A stretch of 64,000 nucleotides of DNA from Bugula neritina (Eukaryota; Bryozoa; Gymnolaemata; Cheilostomatida; Bugulidae), in contig OZ037767.1 in the NCBI GenBank assembly GCA_964035545.1, forward strand, positions 15,681,498 through 15,745,497, given 5' to 3'. This document shows positions 57,181-64,000 of the stretch, in pieces (within the stretch, counting starts at the first letter, position 1; the number at the start of each line of letters is the position of its first letter). A model generated the notes under the pieces. The model did no database searches and was not told the origin of the DNA. It saw only the letters and a program-made list of their open reading frames with translations. Position numbers and translations under genes: made by a program.

Positions 57181-60100
57181 CGTATTTCATTAGACTTACA
57201 TCTAAGATCGCAGTCCTATTACTACTACCACTGATACTAGTACTACAACTAGTACTAGTACTGCTACTAGTACTAGTACTACTACTACTACTACTAATAG
57301 TACTGTTACTACTACTACTACTACTAGTACTACTACTAGGTCTACTACTGTACTAGTACAACTAAAAACTTTGAAAAAAACTGCAAGAAAGGTATGACTT
57401 ACTCTTTTTCTTAGTCTTACTGTGACTCTCAGTCGTAATGTAAAATAAAATTGTGAACTGTAAAGTTAAACCCAAGGCTGAAATTTATTTAATTAAATTT
57501 AGACAATCTGAATCATTGGCTCAATCCTTGAGTTTGACTATTACTATTATTATTAGTGTTACGATTGTGATTATCATTGGCATTATGCCATTATCATTAT
57601 GATTGTAATTGTGGTAATTCTAACATTAATTATAATCATAAATTAAAAGGTAATGATTAATGATAATTGTTTTCATTTTGTAATCATAATGATAATCATG
57701 ATGATGTAAATTTTGATGTAAAACCAAAATACTAAAACTAAAAGTAAAAGTTATAAAATTAAATGATAAAATATTATAATGATAATTGTTATATTTATTA
57801 TATTATTATTGAATATATTATTTCATTAGAGAATAGGTTGCAGCTTAGCATGATTAAAATTCAGTAAAAATTAGTTTACCAACAGCAAACATGCATGCAT
57901 CTTGTCAACATTCAATTCGTAGTGCCATAGCGAAGCCAGATTACTGGTAGTACGACTACTAGAACTACTACTACTAGTGATGGATTACAGATCCTTGGCG
58001 ATTTTAGCTGTGAGTGACCTTCACCTCACATTCTCGTCATGTGCGCGGCATTAGACTAAGTAGAGGGTATAAAGCACTGAGCTGGAAAAGAAATAATATA
58101 TTTTAATTATAGGTAATACTAATAGTAATATAATTTATGGTGATATAATTATATAGGTAATATTATTGAGTTCATTGGTATGGAGTATAGACCTATCACT
58201 GATAGTATCAGTTTCAACTACCACTTACGTACTACTTCAACTTATCACTTACCTTCAACTCAAACTGCTTGGAATCATTTGTCTTTGATCATATTCATAT
58301 TGATATTGGCATTGTCAATGTCATTGTGATTGTAATAACTATTAATATTTTTAGTTCAACATCAATGCCGAACATATTGTAATAACTAATAAGATAATCA
58401 TAAGGTTGATATATTTTGCTAATACTAATACTAATAGTAATAGTTATAGTAATTCAGTGTCACTCTCACTCTGGTGGAGTGAGACTCAGACTTAGAGTTA
58501 GAGACAGAGTGAGTCCGAGTAAGTCTGAGTGTTGGTAATAGTAATAGTCATATAAATTTAAATTATATTTACTTATTTCTAGCAATTACAATGGCAATAG
58601 TTATAGTAACTTTCACTTACTCTTAAATCATTGAACCTGAACTAAAAGTAAAATTAAGCATTATGATTATGATTATCATTATGATTATACCTATGATTTT
58701 ATTATGTTTAAATTAAAAATTAATATCATGATAATATCATAGTGATAGACATATTATTGATGAATGATGATATAAAAGTAATTTGATAAATTATACATTG
58801 ATTTTGAATTAAGGTGATACTGATACTAGACCGGTACTGAAAGTGATAGTAATACTAATAATAATAGTAATAGTCATATAAATTTAAGTTATATTTACTC
58901 ATTACCGGCAATCACAATGGCAATAGTAACTTAAACTGTAACAGTACTGGTATGGGTATGTTTGAAATTGTCACTATCAATATTGCTATGAATCAAAATA
59001 TAATGCTATGATACCAATAATTTAAAATAGTATTACAAAGCTTCAGTAGCAACTTTTACTTGTACCAGTTTGGAATTTTGAATTATACATATTCTTAATT
59101 AAAGTCTTCAAGTTTATTGTCAAAATGAACTTGAAATTAAAAACTTAGTAGTAAAAATTAAACTAAGACTGACTGTAAGTGACTAAGATTAAAAATAAGT
59201 AATTTTAAATATCGATTTAGTATTTTTCTTACTCTTTGTCTTAAAATTGACTTTTATTTTGCACCTACTCCTGGTCAATGATTCTTTTTTCTATTTATAT
59301 TACTATTGCTATTAGTATAATTGACTTATATTTAATAATAGATATGATTATATCTTTATAAATGTGATATTTGATTTTATGAATAGTAATTCGAAAACTC
59401 TTTGGTATTATTTATTTTTGATCATTGTAGTTATTATCATTATATTTGTATAATAATTATGATTATCAAATTCAATATCGATATTTGTATTATGGTATGG
59501 ATATCTGCCTCCATCCCATGTTCTGTTTTGCAGTGCCTTTTTACATTCACGTCTAGGTTCACATTGCGATGGTCATACTGATAGCACTTGGGGACAGTGA
59601 TGAGCATAATGATTATCACTAATATTAAGATTACCGTTATTAGGATTTAGAATAATTTAATAAACAAGCAACTTAAAACAAATGTTTTTACTAATATACA
59701 TATTAATTACTAATATAAATATACTACTATGAATATTATAATTATTATACTTTACAATTCAAAGTAAGATAATCATAATACGAACTGGTAAAACTAAATA
59801 TAAAGTAAATGTAATAATACTAATAGTAGTTATCTATTCCCCTTTGGTTTCACATACTAATAATTGGAAACCTCTGTCCTAATATTATTTCTATTAATAT
59901 TGCTCAAAGTTTGATCCCTATTTAATTTTATAGTTCACTCACCAGCTACATAATTTTATTAAAATACATGTGGTATTGGTTATAGTACTAGTGAAACTTG
60001 AAGTTGAATAGCATGCTTATTACTCACTGCTCTTTGCTTACATTATTAGGGTTACTCTTTAGTCTTAGAGATACCCTAACATAAACTTGAAAGCTGGAGG

Positions 60101-60600
60101 TAGTACTAGTCTAGTGCTGTGTTAATCCTACACTGTTGACTTATCAACACTGTGACTATAATTATGACTCCTAAGTCAAAGTCATTTTCATATAGTAGTA
60201 ATCACTATGACAGACTGAAAGTCAGGAAGACTAAATATAATGGTAAAGTGTGTAAGAATAAATCATACTTAATCAATTACTTTTAGTTTTGTTACCAGTG
60301 TTGGGTCAACTTTCAGAATAAAGAATAAATATAATTATAAAGATAAATGGATAAAAATTCCAATCATGGTTTAATGTGCCTATTTTAAGCTGTTAATTTA
60401 ATTACTATAATATAAGTGCTCAAAATACAACTTTTGATTTTCATAATTATGTTTTAATTTAATACAGATACCATAGTATTATATACAGTAGAATCAGTTG
60501 TATCTTATTTAATAATGAAGTAACTTATTGGAGCTTTCACAGTTATTAATTATTCACTTGTTAGTCTTTGAACTAGGACAATGTTTGAAACTTGAAGTAG
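57181..60600. repeat. Cryptic simple-sequence region
   Basis: The region is rich in short imperfect motifs: ACTACT/ACTAGTACT (57220-57360), TCATTATGATTAT, AATAGTAATAG, and GAGTGAGTCC-like words (58460-58540). A ~80-base segment occurs twice (near 58540-58620 and 58860-58930). There is no coding signal. Confidence 0.65.
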
Positions 60601-61118
60601 AATGAAGTTTGATTTCAGTTACCGCAATGGTATCTGCAGTCACAATAGGAATACGCATATAACTATGTTTATATTTGTGAAAAATATATAGTCAAAACTA
60701 GATAAGGTAATAGTAATTATAATTGGTTCCACTTTTAATATATTCCTATAAACTGGAAAATAGACAGAAGCATTTAATCATGAAAGTAAACCTAGTGGAA
60801 GTAAATCAATTCACTAAGTATAGTAAAATATTTACTATTCAGTAAGTTTATTTACTTTAGTTAATTGTACTTGATTATTTCTGTCGGTTTTTCAGTTGAT
60901 TTTTCTACCTTTTGCTATAGCATATCAAACTACCACAAAGTCATGCTTCCGTATTACAATTATAAACATAGTGTTACTGTGTAATGTTATAGTAATGTAA
61001 TAGTAATATTTGAATCATTGTAAGTATTTCTGTTGTTGTACTGATTGATAAATATTTTTTAGCTTGCATGGATATTTGCAACGATCAAGATATCATTTGA
61101 ACCGGGACTGGAATAAAA

Positions 61119-62510
61119 ATGGCAAATCGAGAAGCTAGCTACAATTATTCTGCAGAAAGACACTTGGTAAGCAAAAATAAGCTGCAGCATTAAGCAGTAA
61201 GCAATATGACGATGAACTTTGCTTGATTTTGATTGACCTTAAAATATCTGGTCACCTTTCACCAACGTGGTCCTGCGCGGGTGGCGGGTGACCTTAAAAT
61301 GTCTATTGCACGTAAAATAAATTTTGTGACAGTCAAAAGTATGCTGATCTTTTTCGTATTTCAGTGCATCGGTGTCTTAGCTTAAGAGCTGAACCCAACA
61401 ATTATGATCTAAAGCTGTTTTTACTAGAAAGTGATTTTACTGTCTTTCTGATTATTCTTGGTTTTTCAGCTTGATGAATTGAATAAATGGATTTAATTTC
61501 GGGTATTAGGTAATGGATGAACGAAATTTTTCTTAAATTTGTACTGAGCAATTTTTGCTATTGCTATGATGTTTAGTGATAAAATTGCACCCTTAATAAC
61601 CCTGAAAACTTTCATTACTTGCATTTGTTTATGTTCATTTTTAGGAAATTAAAATGAAGACACAACTGACCGATGCTATCTCACTGTGCCTGCATGCAGT
61701 TTATCTAAAAAGGTACTCCTATTAGCTGGCTCTTGCCCAATACCTGGTTGTCTCTGTAACTATTTTTTGCTCGCAGATGAGTTTTTTGAACTTGACATTT
61801 TATTGATTTTGAAAGTTATAGTGAGCTTTGAACTTGCTAGCATTGTTTTTAAAGACTTGCTGCAGTTTTTATCAACATTTTTTAAGTCAATGGTGTTAGT
61901 TTGGAAGCTCTCTCACTCCTCTCTCTGTCTCTTTCTCCCACACCTTCCACTCAACCTCTCTCTCTTTCTCTCCCTCTCTCACACCCTCCCTCTCTCCCAC
62001 CCTCCCTCTCTCCCATCCTCCCTCTCTCCCACCCTCTGTCTCTCCCACCTTCTCCCTCTCTCTCCCACTCTCCCACCTTCTCCCTCTCTCTCCCACTCTC
62101 CGTCTCTCCCACCTTCTCTCTCTCCTAACCTTTCTCTCTTCCCTTTTTCCACTATCTCTCTGACTCTCTCCCTTTCTCTCTTCTACCTCATCTCTCTTCC
62201 ATCCTCTCTCCTAACCTTTCTCTCCCACCCCCCCTCTCCCACTCTCTTTCTCTCTCTAGTTTGCATGGCTTTACCCAGTTTTGGTTTATTTTTTTATTTT
62301 GTTTCAGAGTATCCAAAAGGAAAGCTAGAATTTATTTAATATATATTATACCAACTTGAGCTTTACATATAATATCAAATAAATGCTGTGTTTTGTTAAA
62401 ACAATGTTTGCAACTTTGTAGTATATTTAAATTCATAATTTATTTGTAGAGTCACACAACAAGACACTACTCTGACACACTCACAAGTTGCTACTGATCC
62501 AGCAGTATAG
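61119..62510 (+). CDS. Weak candidate: short three-exon gene or 5' part of a larger one
   Basis: Exon 1 61119-61166 (ATG, 16 codons, donor TTG/GTAAGC), exon 2 61645-61712 (TTAG/GAAATT... to AAAAAG/GTACTC), exon 3 62450-62510 (TTGTAG/A..., ends TAG). Frames connect through phases 0 and 2 to give 58 residues with no known domain. An alternative last exon near 62308 is followed by AATAAA near 62376. Splice sites are plausible but each exon is short, so this may be a non-coding transcript or chance. Confidence 0.25.
61905..62262 (+). repeat. CT-rich microsatellite tract
   Basis: CTCTCTCCCACC-like pyrimidine repeats for about 360 bases, within the second intron of the candidate above. It keeps frames open on both strands without coding. 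Confidence 0.9.
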
Positions 62511-63248
62511 ATGATTGTTTTCTCCACTGGCTATGCTGTCACGCTTTACTGTTGTGGTGTTTGAAACAAACCAATTGTTTGCCTACGCAGATTAGGGTGA
62601 GAAAAAAAGTGAGAAATGAAAGCTGTTTTTAATACCAACTACACTTAGTTTTTATTGAATGAAAAACAAAGTGAAATCATTAGTTATCAGTTAAATGACT
62701 AAATCACTGTTTATAAAGATGAAACATAAATAATCTTATAATATGCTAATGAAATTTGGCTTTCAAATAGCTTTTTTCTGTATATTTGTTGAGGAAGTTT
62801 ATCTTCAACAAAACTTCGTAGCTGTTGAATATGTGGAGAGTATTTTATATTGCATAAATTTATAGAGTAAAAGGTTCTCATCAAACTTTTACAACTTAGC
62901 TCATCGACGGTTTAAAAGTGTGAGTCACCCTTCACACTAGAGTTTTATAAAGTTTTAATGAATGTGCAGTATTTTATAAAATATTGTGTGTCTCCGTAAA
63001 TTTAGCTATTTCTACCTTTTCAGTGAGATTGGAGTAAACACACCTCAAAATTCACATCTGGTATCACATTGATTTATCGCAAGTCAAAGTACACCTACTA
63101 ACTCTTCCTTCCTTAATACCTGCTTGCTTTTTGCACTTCTACTCATTTCATATACCTAACATTTCTCTTGCAGATGAATTACATCTTTTAAGTTGTAAAA
63201 GCCTTAAATAGCATGAAATTAATGAGGTTTAAACCGTGGCCACACTAA
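62511..63248. other. Non-coding stretch
   Basis: AT-rich with no recognised feature. Confidence 0.5.
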
Positions 63249-63470
63249 CTATTGATGCGTTTTTTGATGGGTTAAATTACACGAAAATATTGTCTCTTTC
63301 TTTTTAGTTTCACCTAAAGTATTACATACTATTGATGGAGGCTTTGCTGAAGTTTTTGGGTGATGATTTGTCAATAATTTTCCAGAGAAGATGATGCCAC
63401 CGTGGCTGGCATCATTATGCAGTTTCCAAAATTCTTTCGGCTTTGCTCTAGTGAAAATGTTGGAAAACAA
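63249..63470 (-). pseudogene. Possible LINE ORF2 fragment
   Basis: A 73-codon open stretch with KPKEFWKLHN, GGIIFSGKLLTN and a following Lys/Pro-rich part resembles the linker between endonuclease and RT of non-LTR retrotransposons. No RT motif follows, so this is at best a small relic. Confidence 0.25.
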
Positions 63471-63819
63471 TCAACAAAAAGGTTTGTACCATAAACGAAG
63501 TTATTGTGTGCGTGTTGCCAAAGCATAAAGTGTGCTGGACATTTTTAGGTTTCTGTTGAGATGCGTTTTTTTTTTCTGCATGAAAAAAGTTCCAGTTTCA
63601 GTCAATATCACTAGGGAGTGCCCACCTATATTTTAAATCATATTGATGCATAAGTTCTTTTTGTAATATTAAAAGTATAACTTGCTTAATTGCTATTCAA
63701 TGCCCTTTGAAGTTTCCAACTGTAATTAACTAGTTGATTTGGCAGCATAGTATCGATGATTGATGAAGGCAGCCGATATAATTATAAGCATAAATATCTA
63801 TATCTACATGAAGATGTCA

Positions 63820-63970
63820 TTCCCAATGATTGTTATTCTGAAATCAGCTGATTAAGTTATCACAAACTAAACATTTTGACCAGCGGGTTGCAATGCAACT
63901 CGGTGAAATTTCAGACCTAGATAAATTGAATTTCTTACTGAAAATCGTGAAGGTATTAAAGTTTAAAGTG
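63820..63970 (+). repeat. Dispersed repeat (partner at 53125-53260)
   Basis: See the partner copy for shared words. It lies near the right edge and may continue beyond it. Confidence 0.55.
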
Positions 63971-64000
63971 AAAGTTTAAAGGGTCATCTCTCTGCGAATT

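Noticed and set aside
61686-62339. A 217-codon open frame rich in Leu and Ser
   Set aside because: Mostly generated by the CT-rich microsatellite.

Overview
The window is animal genomic DNA: AT-rich host sequence, genes with many short introns and GT/AG junctions, and GC-richer retrotransposon blocks. The host genes are a CPEB-type RNA-binding protein, a long ankyrin-repeat protein, and a small family of secreted proteins with WSC, NHL-like and PAN/apple-like regions. The WSC/NHL/PAN mix and the homogeneous ankyrin array fit an early-branching marine invertebrate, most likely a sponge. That placement is inference; no rRNA or mitochondrial marker is present. Layout: (1) 1-8623, minus strand, a decayed Ty3/Gypsy element (el1) running off the left edge and split inside gag by a 2.6-kb DNA transposon (L copy A, 5265-7839). 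(2) 8908-10066, a 731-bp inverted-repeat element and a solo LTR. (3) 10437-15174, L copy B plus a rearranged nested remnant. (4) 15175-18182, WSC gene copy W1, internally deleted. (5) 19001-27978, a second Gypsy copy (el2) with both LTRs, PBS, gag, pol, a third ORF and two 757-bp MITEs (S1, S2); it sits in the 3' flank of CPEB. (6) 28053-29236, minus strand, the last three coding exons of CPEB. (7) 30537-37399, an eight-exon ankyrin gene with a predicted 1211-residue product. (8) 38615-43808, a related but different Gypsy family (el3) lacking RT, RNase H and the integrase core. (9) 44089-46929, minus strand, WSC gene W2. (10) 47727-54975, WSC copy W3, carrying L copy D upstream. (11) 54976-64000, mostly non-coding, with cryptic simple sequence, a weak three-exon gene candidate, a CT-rich tract and a possible LINE relic.

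The most interesting system is the third ORF of the Gypsy elements. In el1, el2 and el3 it follows pol by 24-29 bases and begins with a very short exon. A 264-267-base intron in phase 1 follows, then a large exon with a classical C2H2 zinc finger, a second C-x-C...H...C finger and a conserved C-terminal segment that looks coiled. A donor-like site also lies at exactly nucleotide 43 of gag in all three copies, in the same phase. The shared acceptor could therefore make either ORF3 with its own start, or a product beginning with the first 14 gag codons, as retroviruses do for env. The ORF shows no membrane segment, so it is not an obvious envelope.

All four datable LTR insertions sit in ATAT. 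The DNA transposons L and S share the TIR pattern CACAG....GTT.AAGG.CA and 2-bp target duplications, so one transposase lineage probably moved both; no transposase gene is visible here. The WSC copies W1, W2 and W3 each carry different lesions, so the family is decaying or the functional copies lie elsewhere.
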